DNA of 64,000 nt from Hydrogenophaga sp. NFH-34 (GTDB taxonomy: Bacteria; Pseudomonadota; Gammaproteobacteria; Burkholderiales; Burkholderiaceae_C). Under the pieces are notes generated by a model, which was not told the DNA's origin, did no database searches, and was given only the letters and a program-made list of their open reading frames with translations. The DNA lies in assembly GCF_021401345.1 (NCBI RefSeq), contig NZ_JACBGE010000003.1:214483-278482 (forward strand), given 5' to 3'. The position numbers and the translations under genes were made by a program. Numbering within the stretch: the first letter of the stretch is position 1; every line of letters begins with the position of its first letter. Shown here piece by piece: positions 28,015 through 36,852 of the stretch.

Positions 28015-28554
28015 TCAGCTCACCTGCCGCTTGTCGAGCTTGCGCGTGAGGGTGCGCCGGTGCATGCCGAGCCGGCGGGCAGCCTCGGAGATGTTGAAGT
28101 CGGTCTCGGCCAGCACCTGGTGAATGCGCTCCCACTCCAGCGTCTTGATGGAGCTGGTGCGGTTGGTGATCTCGACCTCGGTGTTGCCCGCCTTCTGGGC
28201 AAAAGCGGCCTCGATGTCGTCGGTGTTCGACGGCTTGGCCAGATAGTGGCAGGCGCCGAGCTTGACCGCCTCCACCGCGGTGGCGATGCTGGCAAACCCG
28301 GTCAGCACCACGATGAGCATGCCGGCGCTGGCACGGTGCAGGGTCTGTACGCAGGCCAGCCCCGACGCCTCGCCCTTGAGCTTGAGGTCGACCACCGCGT
28401 AGCCGGGTGTCGAGCGGGTCAGCAGGTCCTCGACCTCCTGCAGGCTGGTGGCGTGAAGCACCCGGTAGCCGCGCCGCTCGAACGAACGGCGCAGCGTCCG
28501 GGCAAAGGCCTCATCGTCTTCCACCAGCAGCAAACAGCGTTCTTCGTTTTCCAT
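28015..28554 (-). CDS. regA: RegA/PrrA/RoxR-type redox response regulator
   Basis: A 179-residue response regulator. The receiver domain has acidic Asp13-Asp14, the phosphoacceptor Asp56 (YAVVDLKL), Thr in VVLTGFAS at about 83-90, and Lys in YLAKPSN. The C-terminal Fis-like HTH (NISEAARRLGMHRRTLTRKL) is the strongly conserved RegA DNA-binding domain. It starts 5 bases after the sensor kinase stop. In Proteobacteria RegBA controls respiratory oxidases and other redox genes, and its location in the cyo operon fits that role. Confidence 0.92.
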   Translation of the reverse strand: MENEERCLLLVEDDEAFARTLRRSFERRGYRVLHATSLQEVEDLLTRSTPGYAVVDLKLKGEASGLACVQTLHRASAGMLIVVLTGFASIATAVEAVKLGACHYLAKPSNTDDIEAAFAQKAGNTEVEITNRTSSIKTLEWERIHQVLAETDFNISEAARRLGMHRRTLTRKLDKRQVS

Positions 28555-28559
28555 GGGTC

Positions 28560-29888
28560 TCAGGCCTTGCCGCCCGACAGGGTGATGGCCGCCAGCGGCA
28601 ACCGGATGGCGACTTCCGCGCCGCCTTCGGGACGGTTGCGAACGGTCACACGTCCGCCCAGGGTGCGCGCCACGTTGAACACCAGGAACAGGCCCAGGCC
28701 GGCACCCGGACGGTCCTTGGTCGATTGGTAAGGCGTGCCTGCCTGGGCCAGGATGCCCGGGGCAAAACCCGGACCCCGATCGGTCACCGTCAGGCACAGG
28801 GCATCGGCCTCGCGCGTGACGGCCAGTTTCACCCAGCCGGGCGAAGCTTCGCGCGCATTGTCGAGCACATTGAAAACCATCTGCTTGAGCGTGGTATCGG
28901 AGACCATGGGGATGTCGTCCCCGAACCCGTTGTCGTAGACGAACTGGTGGAGCGAGCGCGTGTCGCGCCATTCCTGGGCCAGCGCGTCCACGAAAGCCCG
29001 CACCGTCGTCTGCGCCGACGCTTCGCCGCGGGTTTCCCCCGCCGACAGCAGGATGCCGCTGACGATGTGCTTGCAGCGCTGCACCTGCGCCTGCATCTCG
29101 GCGATGTCCTCGCGCAGCAGCGGCTCATCGGTCAGGCGCGGGTCGTGCTGCCAGTCGCCGAGGATCACGGCCAGGGTCGACAGCGGCGTGCCCAGCTCGT
29201 GCGCAGCCCCCGACGCCAGCAGCCCCATGCGCACGATGTGCTCTTCTTCCACACGCCGCCGGTGCGCCGCCGCCAGGCGCGCATCGCGCTCGCGCAGGTT
29301 GCGGTGGATGCGGGTGATGAAGACGATCACCAGCGTCGCGTTCAGCAGAAAACACACCAGCAGCCCGAGCGCGTAGACGCTGGAAAACCCTTCGTGTAGA
29401 TCGAGTGGCAGCGGCAACGGCAGGTGGTAACGGGCCAGTGCGCCAAAACACACCGCGGTGATCAGCACCATGGACCAGATGTGCGGCCCACGCAGCAGCA
29501 CCGCGCCGAGCGTGAGCTGCAGCAGATACAGGAAGACGAAGGGGTTGGTGATGCCGCCGCTCAGGTAGAGCTGCAGCGTCAGCACCGCCACGTCGACCAT
29601 GAAAGCCACAAACAGCTCGGAACTGCGGACATCGTGGCCCAGCCGCCAGCGCAGCAGGCTGGCCACGTTGAACAGCGCCAGGCAGCCCACCACCAGCAGC
29701 ATCTCGCGCAGCGGCAGGCTCAGCCCCAGACCGTAATACGCCAGGTCGATGGTGACCACCTGGCCGATCACGGCGATCCAGCGCAGCTGGATCAGCTGTT
29801 GCAGGTTCTTGAGGCCCGCTGCCGCTTCGGCGGAACGGGTCGGGGTGGCAGACCCGGTGTCGGGAGGCTCAGCGCGGGGAACGGTCAT
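28560..29888 (-). CDS. regB: RegB/PrrB/RoxS-type redox sensor histidine kinase
   Basis: A 442-residue membrane kinase with six membrane segments (about 37-195). The heptad GGITNPF at 111-117 matches the GGxxNPF ubiquinone-binding motif of RegB. The H-box has His230 in GAAHELGTPLSTL, followed by the HATPase domain (NVLDNAREASP, DRGPGFAPGIL). The redox cysteine of Rhodobacter RegB, in the region before the H-box, is not seen here, so sensing may rely on quinone binding. The ATG at 29888 overlaps the surf1 stop by 20 bases; an upstream alternative adds unlike sequence. Confidence 0.92.
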   Translation of the reverse strand: MTVPRAEPPDTGSATPTRSAEAAAGLKNLQQLIQLRWIAVIGQVVTIDLAYYGLGLSLPLREMLLVVGCLALFNVASLLRWRLGHDVRSSELFVAFMVDVAVLTLQLYLSGGITNPFVFLYLLQLTLGAVLLRGPHIWSMVLITAVCFGALARYHLPLPLPLDLHEGFSSVYALGLLVCFLLNATLVIVFITRIHRNLRERDARLAAAHRRRVEEEHIVRMGLLASGAAHELGTPLSTLAVILGDWQHDPRLTDEPLLREDIAEMQAQVQRCKHIVSGILLSAGETRGEASAQTTVRAFVDALAQEWRDTRSLHQFVYDNGFGDDIPMVSDTTLKQMVFNVLDNAREASPGWVKLAVTREADALCLTVTDRGPGFAPGILAQAGTPYQSTKDRPGAGLGLFLVFNVARTLGGRVTVRNRPEGGAEVAIRLPLAAITLSGGKA

Positions 29889-30660
29889 GGGCAGGCGTGG
29901 AGAGAGGCTCGCCCACCGGGCGACGGCCGCGCTCGTAGCGTGCCACATACCAGGCCGCCCCGGCAACCAGCAACGCCATGCCGTACCAGGTCAGGGCGTA
30001 GACCAGGTGGCTGTTGGCAAATCGGATGACCGTCAGGCCCGGGCGTGGCCAGGCGGTGGCCTGGTCTGCGGGCCGCCGGCCGGGCAGGCCGGCATCGATG
30101 AAGAAGGGCGAGGCCCGCGACAGGCCCTGCCGCTGGCCCATGGCGACCACGTCGCGCGAATACCAGCGCTGGCCGGCCGGGTCATTGCGGCGCAGAAAGC
30201 CACCACCCGGCTCGTTCATCCGCAGCAGGCCCTGCACCACCACCGCCCCGGCATCGCCCGCGTCGGCGGGCGGGGCCAGCCACTGCGCCCGCTGCGTCTG
30301 CGGCACAAAACCGCGATTGACCCAGACAGCGCTGCCGTCGGCCTGCTGCAGCGGGGTCATGACCCAGAAACCCGGGCCCAGGTCGGTGACGGCCTGGGCC
30401 AGCAGCGTGCGCTCGGGCAGCCAGCGACCGCGCACCTCCACCGGCAGGTACTCGTGTTCGGCCGGATGGACCTGTGGCCACTGGGCCGGCGCGGGCAAGG
30501 CCCCCACCGCGGCGTGGACGCGCTGGTCCACCCGGTCGATGAGCGCCAGCTTCCAGGCGCGCCGCTGCACCTGCCAGGTACCCAGCGCCAGGAAACCGGC
30601 CAGCAGCACCAGACCCAGCACCGCCAGGACGACCCGGCGCCCGCAGCCCGGCAGCGCCAT
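29869..30660 (-). CDS. SURF1 family cytochrome oxidase assembly protein
   Basis: A 263-residue membrane protein with two membrane segments (about 9-26 and 221-240) enclosing a periplasmic domain. The SURF1 hallmarks are GTWQVQRRAWKLALI directly after the first segment and the C-terminal YALTWYGMALL segment. SURF1 normally helps heme a insertion in aa3-type oxidases. Here it lies 2 bases downstream of cyoD of a quinol oxidase and overlaps regB, so it is likely dedicated to this bo3-type enzyme. The ATG at 30660 was preferred because upstream residues are antisense-like low-complexity sequence. Confidence 0.9.
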   Translation of the reverse strand: MALPGCGRRVVLAVLGLVLLAGFLALGTWQVQRRAWKLALIDRVDQRVHAAVGALPAPAQWPQVHPAEHEYLPVEVRGRWLPERTLLAQAVTDLGPGFWVMTPLQQADGSAVWVNRGFVPQTQRAQWLAPPADAGDAGAVVVQGLLRMNEPGGGFLRRNDPAGQRWYSRDVVAMGQRQGLSRASPFFIDAGLPGRRPADQATAWPRPGLTVIRFANSHLVYALTWYGMALLVAGAAWYVARYERGRRPVGEPLSTPAHDRSPR

Positions 30661-30662
30661 GC

Positions 30663-31082
30663 TCAGCCGACCCAGGGCGTGCTGGCGGCCCCCAGGCTCT
30701 GCGGCAGCGTGGGGTGCTCCGGCATCATGTTGGTGTTCATGTGGAACATGACCCACAGGGTGCCGGCGATCGCGATGACAACGAAGACCACGGTGAAGAT
30801 CGTGGAGAGCAGCGTCCAGCCGCCTTCGACCTTGCCGTTCATGTGCAGGAAGAACACCATGTGGACCAGGATCTGGGCCACGGCCAGCGCGCCCAGCACG
30901 AGCACGGCGGTCGGCCGGTCGGTGATGACCTTGGCCATGACGAGCCAGAACGGGATCGCCGTGAGGATGACCGAAAGCACGAAGCCGGTGGCGTATTCGC
31001 GCAGCGTGACGTGCGGCCCCGCGGCGTGGTGATGGCCGTCATCGTGGGCGTGCGCCGGTGCATGCATGTCGTGTGCGCTCAT
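30663..31082 (-). CDS. cyoD: cytochrome o ubiquinol oxidase subunit IV
   Basis: A 139-residue inner-membrane subunit. The His-rich N-terminus (HAPAHAHDDGHHH) is followed by LREYATGFVLSVILTAIPFW and two more membrane segments (about 77-97 and 107-127), the CyoD fold. Subunit IV helps assembly of the CuB site in subunit I. The ATG overlaps the cyoC stop. It sits before surf1. Confidence 0.93.
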   Translation of the reverse strand: MSAHDMHAPAHAHDDGHHHAAGPHVTLREYATGFVLSVILTAIPFWLVMAKVITDRPTAVLVLGALAVAQILVHMVFFLHMNGKVEGGWTLLSTIFTVVFVVIAIAGTLWVMFHMNTNMMPEHPTLPQSLGAASTPWVG

Positions 31083-31717
31083 CACAGCACTCCCATCAGG
31101 TAGACAAAGGTGAAGACGCCGATCCAGACCACGTCCAGAAAGTGCCAGAACATCGACAGGCACATCAGGCGGCGCTGGTTCTCATGGATCAGGCCGTGTT
31201 TGCCGATCTGGACCATCAGCACCACCAGCCAGATCAGGCCGAAGGTGACGTGCAGACCGTGCGTGCCCACCAGCGTGAAGAAGGCCGACAGGAAGGCGCT
31301 GCGCTGCGGGCCGGCGCCCTCGTGCAGCAGGTGGGCAAACTCGTACAGCTCCAGGCCCAGGAAGCACAGGCCGAACAGGCCGGTGACGGCCAGCCACAGC
31401 AGCGTGCCCTTCACGTCGTTCTTCTGCTTGCGCAGCATCGCGAAACCGAAGGTGATCGACGACAGCAGCAGGAAGGCGGTGTTGATGGCGACCAGCGTGA
31501 GGTCGAACAGCTGGGCGCCGGTCGGGCCGGCGGCGTAGCTGCGGCCGAGCACGCCGTAGGTGGCGAACAGCGCCGCGAAGATGAGGCAGTCGCTCATCAG
31601 GTAGAGCCAGAAGCCCAGCGAGGTGCCGTTTTCCGGATGCGGTTCGTGCGCCAGGTGGTAGGCGCGCGGGCTCAGGGTGGCGCCGCCGGCGCCGGATTGA
31701 AGGTGGAGATCAGACAT
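31082..31717 (-). CDS. cyoC: cytochrome o ubiquinol oxidase subunit III
   Basis: A 211-residue subunit with five membrane segments (about 32-52, 70-90, 104-124, 146-166, 188-208). It carries the heme-copper oxidase III signatures [20 protein letters not shown] and [13 protein letters not shown]. The start overlaps the cyoB stop by 8 bases and the stop overlaps the cyoD start, indicating tight coupling. Length matches E. coli CyoC (204 residues). Confidence 0.95.
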   Translation of the reverse strand: MSDLHLQSGAGGATLSPRAYHLAHEPHPENGTSLGFWLYLMSDCLIFAALFATYGVLGRSYAAGPTGAQLFDLTLVAINTAFLLLSSITFGFAMLRKQKNDVKGTLLWLAVTGLFGLCFLGLELYEFAHLLHEGAGPQRSAFLSAFFTLVGTHGLHVTFGLIWLVVLMVQIGKHGLIHENQRRLMCLSMFWHFLDVVWIGVFTFVYLMGVL

Positions 31718-33716
31718 GGGCGGCCCGCAGTTGTTGGGTGCGCAGGTTTTCGGTTTCCGTCACTTCGGAAGCCGGGATGTGGAAGTCGCGCTGGTAGTTG
31801 AAGGTGTGCACGATCGCGGCGATCACCATCGCGGCGAAGGAAGCGCCGGCCAGCAGCCACATGTGCCAGATCAGCGCGAAGCCGAGCACCAGCGACAGGG
31901 CCGAGATCACCACGCCCGCGGCCGTGTTGGCCGGCATGTGGATCGGCTGGAAGCCGGTGAGCGGGCGCTGGTAGCCGTGTTTCTTCATGTCCCACCAGGC
32001 GTCGATTTCGTGCACCACGGGGGTGAAGGCGAAGTTGTAGTCGGGCGGCGGCGACGAGGTCGCCCACTCCAGCGTGCGGCCGTCCCAGGGGTCTCCGGTC
32101 ACGTCGCGCAGCTGGTCGCGTTTGAGGTAGCTGACCACAAGCTGAATCAGGAAGCAGGCGATGCCCAGCGCGATCAGGAAGGCCCCGAAAGCGGCGACCT
32201 GGAACCAGATCTGCAGGGAGGTGTCTTCGAAGTGGTTGGCGCGGCGCGTCACGCCCATCAGGCCCAGCACGTACAGCGGCATGAAGGCCACGTAGAAGCC
32301 CACCACCCACAGCCAGAACGAACGCACGCCCCAGGTGCGGTCGAGCTTGTAGCCGAAAGCCTTGGGGAACCAGTAGTTCATGCCAGCGAACAGGCCGAAC
32401 AGCACGCCGCCGATGATCACGTTGTGGAAGTGGGCGATCAGGAACAGGCTGTTGTGCAGCACGAAGTCGGCCGGGGGCACGGCCAGCAGCACGCCGGTCA
32501 TGCCGCCGATGGCGAAGGTGACCATGAAGGCCACGGTCCACATCATGGGCAGCTCGAAACGGATGCGGCCCTTGTACATGGTGAACAGCCAGTTGAAGAT
32601 CTTGGCGCCCGTCGGGATCGAGATGATCATGGTCGTGATGCCGAAGAAGGCGTTCACGCTCGCGCCCGAGCCCATGGTGAAGAAGTGGTGCAGCCAGACG
32701 ATGTACGACAGGATGGTGATCACCACCGTGGCGTAGACCATCGAGGTGTAGCCGAACAGGCGCTTGCGGCTGTAGGTGGCCACGACTTCGGAGAAGATGC
32801 CGAAGCACGGCAGGATCAGGATGTAGACCTCGGGGTGGCCCCAGATCCAGATCAGGTTCACGTAGAGCATCGGGTTGCCGCCGAAGTCGTTCGTGAAGAA
32901 GTTGGTGCCGACATAGCGGTCCAGGCTCATCAGCACCAGGGCGGCCGTGAGCACCGGGAACGAGGCCACGATCAGCGCGTTGGTGCACAGCGAGGTCCAG
33001 GTGAAGACGGGCATCTTCATCAGGCTCATGCCGGGCGCGCGCATCTTGATGATGGTCACGATCAGGTTGATGCCGGACAGCGTGGTGCCCACCCCGGCGA
33101 TCTGCAGCGACCATATGTAATAGTCCAGCCCCACTCCGGGGTTCTGCGCCCCCAGGTTGGACAGTGCCAGCCAGCCCGAGGTGGAAAACTCGCCCAGGAA
33201 CAGCGACACCATCACCAGCACGGCGCCGGCGGTGGTCATCCAGAAACTGAAGTTGTTGAGGAACGGAAAGGCCACGTCGCGCGCACCGATCTGCAGCGGC
33301 ACGAGGTAGTTCATCAGCCCGGTGACCAGCGGCATGGCCACGAAGAAGATCATGATCACGCCGTGGGCGGTGAAGATCTGGTCGTAGTGGTGCGGCGGCA
33401 GGTAGCCCATGCTGTCACCGAAGGCCATGGCCTGCTGCAGCCGCATCATGACCGCGTCGGCGAAGCCGCGCAGCAGCATCACGATGCCCAGGATCATGTA
33501 CATGATCCCGATCTTCTTGTGGTCGATGCTGCAGAACCAGTCGCGCCACAGCGGGCCCCACAGGCGGTAGCGGGTCAGCAGGGCCAGGACGCCCACGCCC
33601 CCCAGCACGACGGCGATGAAGGTCCACAGCAGGATGGGCTCGTGCGCCATGGGAACCGAATCCCAGGTAAGCCGGCCCAGGGCCCAGTGGGCCTCGACAG
33701 GGGTAACGGATGACAT
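31710..33716 (-). CDS. cyoB: cytochrome o ubiquinol oxidase subunit I
   Basis: A 668-residue heme-copper oxidase catalytic subunit with about 14-15 membrane segments. The low-spin heme His is in the IFTAHGVIM segment. CuB ligands are the His of [10 protein letters not shown], with the Tyr for the His-Tyr cross-link, and the pair in [19 protein letters not shown] supplies the high-spin heme and low-spin heme histidines. It reduces O2 to water and pumps protons. The ATG at 33716 was preferred over an upstream frame because the CyoB N-terminal conservation begins there. It follows cyoA by 61 bases. Confidence 0.97.
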   Translation of the reverse strand: MSSVTPVEAHWALGRLTWDSVPMAHEPILLWTFIAVVLGGVGVLALLTRYRLWGPLWRDWFCSIDHKKIGIMYMILGIVMLLRGFADAVMMRLQQAMAFGDSMGYLPPHHYDQIFTAHGVIMIFFVAMPLVTGLMNYLVPLQIGARDVAFPFLNNFSFWMTTAGAVLVMVSLFLGEFSTSGWLALSNLGAQNPGVGLDYYIWSLQIAGVGTTLSGINLIVTIIKMRAPGMSLMKMPVFTWTSLCTNALIVASFPVLTAALVLMSLDRYVGTNFFTNDFGGNPMLYVNLIWIWGHPEVYILILPCFGIFSEVVATYSRKRLFGYTSMVYATVVITILSYIVWLHHFFTMGSGASVNAFFGITTMIISIPTGAKIFNWLFTMYKGRIRFELPMMWTVAFMVTFAIGGMTGVLLAVPPADFVLHNSLFLIAHFHNVIIGGVLFGLFAGMNYWFPKAFGYKLDRTWGVRSFWLWVVGFYVAFMPLYVLGLMGVTRRANHFEDTSLQIWFQVAAFGAFLIALGIACFLIQLVVSYLKRDQLRDVTGDPWDGRTLEWATSSPPPDYNFAFTPVVHEIDAWWDMKKHGYQRPLTGFQPIHMPANTAAGVVISALSLVLGFALIWHMWLLAGASFAAMVIAAIVHTFNYQRDFHIPASEVTETENLRTQQLRAAHV

Positions 33717-33777
33717 GTTGTTCTCGCTCAGGCAGTCGCCCGGCACCACCGCCCTGCGGTGGTGCTGGGTCGGGGGA

Positions 33778-34842
33778 TCATTGGCGGGTCGTGGCGTAGC
33801 GGGCGGTGCGCGAATCGAGCGCGGCCAGCACCTGGATGGACTCTTCGGCGGTGCAGATGTCCTGCGGCAGGTTCAGCCCCTGCGCCTTGACGTAGGCCTC
33901 GCCCCCCAGGGCGTCGATGGCCATCATGTGGTGCATGCACATCTTGCCGTCTTCCACACAGCGGTTCAGCACCTTGTCGTACAGGCCGGGCTCGACCGAG
34001 GCGAAGCGCTGCACGGGATCGCGTTCGCTGGGTTCGGCCAGCTTCACGTAGGTGGCCCGGTCGAGCGCCTGGCCTTCGGTCTTGGCCTTCTGCACCCACT
34101 GGTCGAAGTCGGCGTCGCTCAGGCCATGGAACTTGAACGTCATGCCCGAGAACCCGGCGCCGCTGTAGTGCGAGGACATGCCCTTGTACACACCGGGCTG
34201 GTTGATCACGGCGTTCAGCTCGGTCTGCATGCCCGGCATGGTGTAGATCATGCCCGCCAGGTCCGGCACGTAGAACGCGTTCATGGTCGTGGTGGACGTC
34301 AGCTTGAACAGGATCGGGCGGTTCACCGGTGCGGCCAGTTCGTTGACGGTGGCAATGCCCTGCTCCGGGTAGAAGAACAGCCACTTCCAGTCCATCGCGA
34401 CCACCTGCACCTCCAGCGGCTTGACGTCCGGCGACAGCGTCTGGGACGCCGAGATGCGGTCCAGCGGGCGGTACGGGTCGAGCTTGTGGGTGCTGATCCA
34501 GGTGATGGCCCCCAACGCGATGATGATCAGCAGGGGGCCGCTCCAGATCACCAACTCCAGCATGGTGGAGTGGTGCCAGTCGGGCGCGTAATCGGCCTCG
34601 GTGTTGGCCGCGTTCGACTGCCGGTACTTCCAGGCGAACCAGAGCGTGAGCGTGATGACCGGCACGATGATGACCAGCATCAGCAGCGTGGCCTGCACCA
34701 CCAGGTGCCCCTGCTGGGCGGCGATGTCGCCGGCGGGATTGAGAACGACGGCCTTGCTGCAGCCGGTCAGGCCGGCCAGCGCCGCCAGGGCGGCCAGCCA
34801 CGCGGCCCTGCGGGGCCTCGGCGGGAGATGCATACGGGACAT
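33778..34842 (-). CDS. cyoA: cytochrome o ubiquinol oxidase subunit II
   Basis: A 354-residue lipoprotein subunit. The signal peptide ends in lipobox LTGC (Cys28), two membrane segments follow (about 50-72 and 95-114), and then a periplasmic cupredoxin domain. The CuA-ligand cysteines and histidines of cytochrome c oxidase subunit II are absent, as expected for a quinol oxidase; [19 protein letters not shown] is the CyoA-type sequence. A C-terminal COX-aromatic-rich region with [13 protein letters not shown] follows. It is the first gene of cyoABCD-surf1-regBA; two palindromes lie within 100 bases upstream of the start. Confidence 0.95.
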   Translation of the reverse strand: MSRMHLPPRPRRAAWLAALAALAGLTGCSKAVVLNPAGDIAAQQGHLVVQATLLMLVIIVPVITLTLWFAWKYRQSNAANTEADYAPDWHHSTMLELVIWSGPLLIIIALGAITWISTHKLDPYRPLDRISASQTLSPDVKPLEVQVVAMDWKWLFFYPEQGIATVNELAAPVNRPILFKLTSTTTMNAFYVPDLAGMIYTMPGMQTELNAVINQPGVYKGMSSHYSGAGFSGMTFKFHGLSDADFDQWVQKAKTEGQALDRATYVKLAEPSERDPVQRFASVEPGLYDKVLNRCVEDGKMCMHHMMAIDALGGEAYVKAQGLNLPQDICTAEESIQVLAALDSRTARYATTRQ

Positions 34843-34882
34843 GCGGAAGCGGATTTAAGGGTAAACGAGGATGACAAAAAAC

Positions 34883-34897
34883 AATTCGCCGCGAATT
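34883..34897. promoter_or_regulatory. perfect 15-bp palindrome, cyoA proximal
   Basis: AATTCGC-C-GCGAATT is a perfect 7-1-7 inverted repeat, 41 bases upstream of the cyoA start and inside the AT-rich part of the divergent region. This close to the start it may overlap the cyo promoter or 5' UTR, where a repressor would block transcription. The cognate regulator is unknown. Confidence 0.5.
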
Positions 34898-34921
34898 TAC
34901 CCATCTGCTCACGTTTGTCGA

Positions 34922-34938
34922 TTGGACATTTTGTCCAA
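34922..34938. promoter_or_regulatory. perfect 17-bp palindrome in the cyo / MFS divergent region
   Basis: TTGGACA-TTT-TGTCCAA is a perfect 7-3-7 inverted repeat, 80 bases upstream of cyoA and 126 upstream of the MFS gene. It does not match the FNR consensus TTGATnnnnATCAA. It is a strong candidate operator for a dimeric regulator. Which protein binds it cannot be read from the sequence. Confidence 0.6.
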
Positions 34939-34992
34939 GGTCAAGTGCCAGACCACGGTTTTGGGATAGCGCCACGCTAGGTGAAAGCGCAC

Positions 34993-35021
34993 TTGTCGGC
35001 CCCCGCGCTTGGGTGTAGAAC
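34993..35021 (+). promoter_or_regulatory. sigma-70-like promoter for the MFS transporter
   Basis: TTGTCG at 34993-34998, a 17-base spacer, and TAGAAC at 35016-35021. This predicts a transcript start near 35028, giving a 5' UTR of about 36 bases with an AGGAG ribosome site before the ATG at 35064. Confidence 0.5.
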
Positions 35022-35063
35022 CGTGTTGGCATCACGCCACACAACAATCAGGAGACCTTTTTC

Positions 35064-36404
35064 ATGAGCAGTGCCGCCTCTGCCACCTTTGCCTCTGCCG
35101 CCTTCGAGGAAAGCCCTGCTGCCCTGTCCCGTGCCGACACGCACGAGGACGTCACGCCCGGAGAAATCGCTGTCGGGGTGATCATCGGCCGCTCCTCCGA
35201 GTATTTCGACTTTTTCGTCTTCGGCATCGCCTGCGTCCTGGTCTTCCCGGCCTTCCTGTTTCCATTCCTGTCGCCGCTGGAAGGCACGCTGGCCGCTTTT
35301 GCGCTGCTGGCCGTGGCCTTCGTCGTGCGGCCCTTCGGCACGGCGCTGTCGATGGCCGTGCAGCGCCACTGGGGCCGCGGCACCAAGCTGACCCTGGCGC
35401 TGTTCCTGCTCGGCATCTGCACCGTGGGCATGGCCTTCCTGCCCAGCCACGACACCGCCGGCGCCACCGCCATCGTCGCCCTGCTGGTGCTGCGCATCGG
35501 CCAGGGCATCGCGCTGGGTGGTTCGTGGGACGGCCTGCCCTCGCTGCTGTCGATGTCCGCACCGCCCGAGCGCCGCGGCTGGTACGCCATGATGGGCCAG
35601 TTGGGTGCACCGCTGGGCTTCGTGCTCGCCGCCAGCCTGTTCGCCTACCTGTACGGCAGCCTGAGCACGCCCGAATTCCTGGCCTGGGGCTGGCGCTACG
35701 CCTTTTTCGTGGCCTTCGCCATCAACGTGGTGGCCCTGTTCGCCCGCCTGCGGCTGATCGTGGGGCAGTCCTACACCCAGTTGCTGCAAGAACGCGAACT
35801 GCAACCGGTGGCCGTGTCCCGCGTGATGGGCGAAGAGGGACGCAACGTCGTGCTGGGGGCTTTTGCCGCCCTGGCCAGCTTCGCGCTGTTCCACCTGGTG
35901 ACCGTGTTCCCGCTGTCCTGGATCGCTTTGCACGACCACCAGCCTGTCACCGAGGTGCTCGGGGTGCAGATCCTGGGCGCCCTGCTGGCCGCCGGGGCCG
36001 TCGTGCTTTCCGGCTGGCTGGCCGACCGCGTGGGGCGGCGCAACCTGCTGGGGGCCATGGCCGTGCTGATCGGGGTCTTCAGCCTGTTTGCGCCCTGGCT
36101 GCTGGCCGGCGGCGCCACGGGCAACAACCTGTTCCTGCTGGTGGGTTTTGTGCTGCTGGGCCTGTCCTATGGGCAGGCCTCGGGCACGGTCACGGCCAAT
36201 TTTTCGACCCAATACCGTTACACGGGCGCGGCGCTGTCGACCGATCTGGCCTGGCTCATCGGCGCGGCGTTCGCCCCGCTGGTGGCCCTGGGGCTGTCCG
36301 TGCAGTTCGGTCTCGTCGCCCTGTCGCTGTACCTGCTGTCGGGCGTCGTGTGCACCCTCGGGGCCTTGCGCATCAACCGGCTCATGGAACGCCAGAGCAC
36401 CTGA
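35064..36404 (+). CDS. MFS transporter, metabolite:H+ symporter (MHS) type
   Basis: A 446-residue permease with 12 predicted membrane segments. The N-terminal EIAVGVIIGRSSEYFDFFVF and VVRPFGTALS segments, and the loop 10-type SGWLADRVGRRNLLGAM, are typical of the metabolite:H+ symporter group (alpha-ketoglutarate, citrate, shikimate carriers). The substrate cannot be assigned. It is divergent from the cyo operon with 221 bases between starts and shares the palindromic control region. Expression may therefore respond to the same redox signals. The ATG has AGGAG 10-14 bases upstream. Confidence 0.87.
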   Translation: MSSAASATFASAAFEESPAALSRADTHEDVTPGEIAVGVIIGRSSEYFDFFVFGIACVLVFPAFLFPFLSPLEGTLAAFALLAVAFVVRPFGTALSMAVQRHWGRGTKLTLALFLLGICTVGMAFLPSHDTAGATAIVALLVLRIGQGIALGGSWDGLPSLLSMSAPPERRGWYAMMGQLGAPLGFVLAASLFAYLYGSLSTPEFLAWGWRYAFFVAFAINVVALFARLRLIVGQSYTQLLQERELQPVAVSRVMGEEGRNVVLGAFAALASFALFHLVTVFPLSWIALHDHQPVTEVLGVQILGALLAAGAVVLSGWLADRVGRRNLLGAMAVLIGVFSLFAPWLLAGGATGNNLFLLVGFVLLGLSYGQASGTVTANFSTQYRYTGAALSTDLAWLIGAAFAPLVALGLSVQFGLVALSLYLLSGVVCTLGALRINRLMERQST

Positions 36405-36462
36405 AACGGCAGCAGCGGGAATCAATCACAGCCCAAGACCGGTCGACGCGACCGAACTCGCG

Positions 36463-36752
36463 ATGATCCCCGCGCTGGCGGCAGGCTCTGCCCGTCACCT
36501 GATCATGCTGATTGACACCGACCGCCAGTGGCACCTCTCGCGCCGGGGGGAGGACGCGATCAGCCAACAGACCCGACACTGCGAAGCCTTCTGCGCCCAC
36601 GCCATCCGCCTGCCCGAACCGGTCATGGCGGGTGGTGCACGCGGGTGCGGCTGGACCAGGAGCGTGCCGCCAGCATGCCCGTGAGCCGCGGCTACCTGAC
36701 CAAACCCCTCACCATTGAGCGCGCCCGCGAACCGATCCAGCGTTCGGTATAG
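36463..36752 (+). pseudogene. decayed GAF-domain / response-regulator gene remnant
   Basis: Within a 448-base gap lacking intact genes, the frame from 36463 encodes LIMLIDTDRQWHLSRR and, about 15 residues on, CEAFCAHAIRLPEP. These are the two recognisable blocks of a sensory GAF domain (consensus ...LIsLvD.dRQWF.Sr... and ...FCAHAI). That frame ends at 36684 before the rest of the domain. In another frame, 36669-36752 reads SRGYLTKPLTIERAREPIQ, resembling the end of a receiver domain (...YLTKPl...LreaI). The pieces look like a signalling gene reduced by deletion and frameshift. No promoter or ribosome site was found. Confidence 0.55.
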
Positions 36753-36802
36753 GCGGCCGCGCTGCGGCACAGCCCGCGCAGGGCGGCTCTTCGCCCGCGC
36801 AC

Positions 36803-36832
36803 AAAAAAAGGCCCGCACGGGGGGCGGGCCTT
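36803..36832 (-). terminator. rho-independent terminator of acnB
   Basis: On the minus strand a 9-bp stem, AAGGCCCGC paired with GCGGGCCTT (36824-36832 with 36808-36816), has a 7-base loop and is followed by a run of seven T (36803-36809). It lies 20 bases after the acnB stop at 36853. This is the classical intrinsic terminator form. Confidence 0.9.
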
Positions 36833-36852
36833 GGAGGGGAAGCGTGCAGCGA

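Noticed and set aside
31716..33713. A 665-codon plus-strand frame opposite cyoB.
   Set aside because: The minus strand holds an unmistakable oxidase subunit with all metal ligands. The plus frame is a His/Gln/Val-rich shadow.
34922..34938. Reading the TTGGACA palindrome as an FNR/Anr box.
   Set aside because: FNR needs TTGAT-N4-ATCAA. The arms here are TTGGACA/TGTCCAA with a 3-base centre, so the half-site and spacing differ.
36495..36818. Small overlapping frames on both strands in the gap between the MFS gene and acnB.
   Set aside because: None has a ribosome site or promoter. The coding-like signal there is better explained as a decayed GAF/receiver gene on the plus strand.
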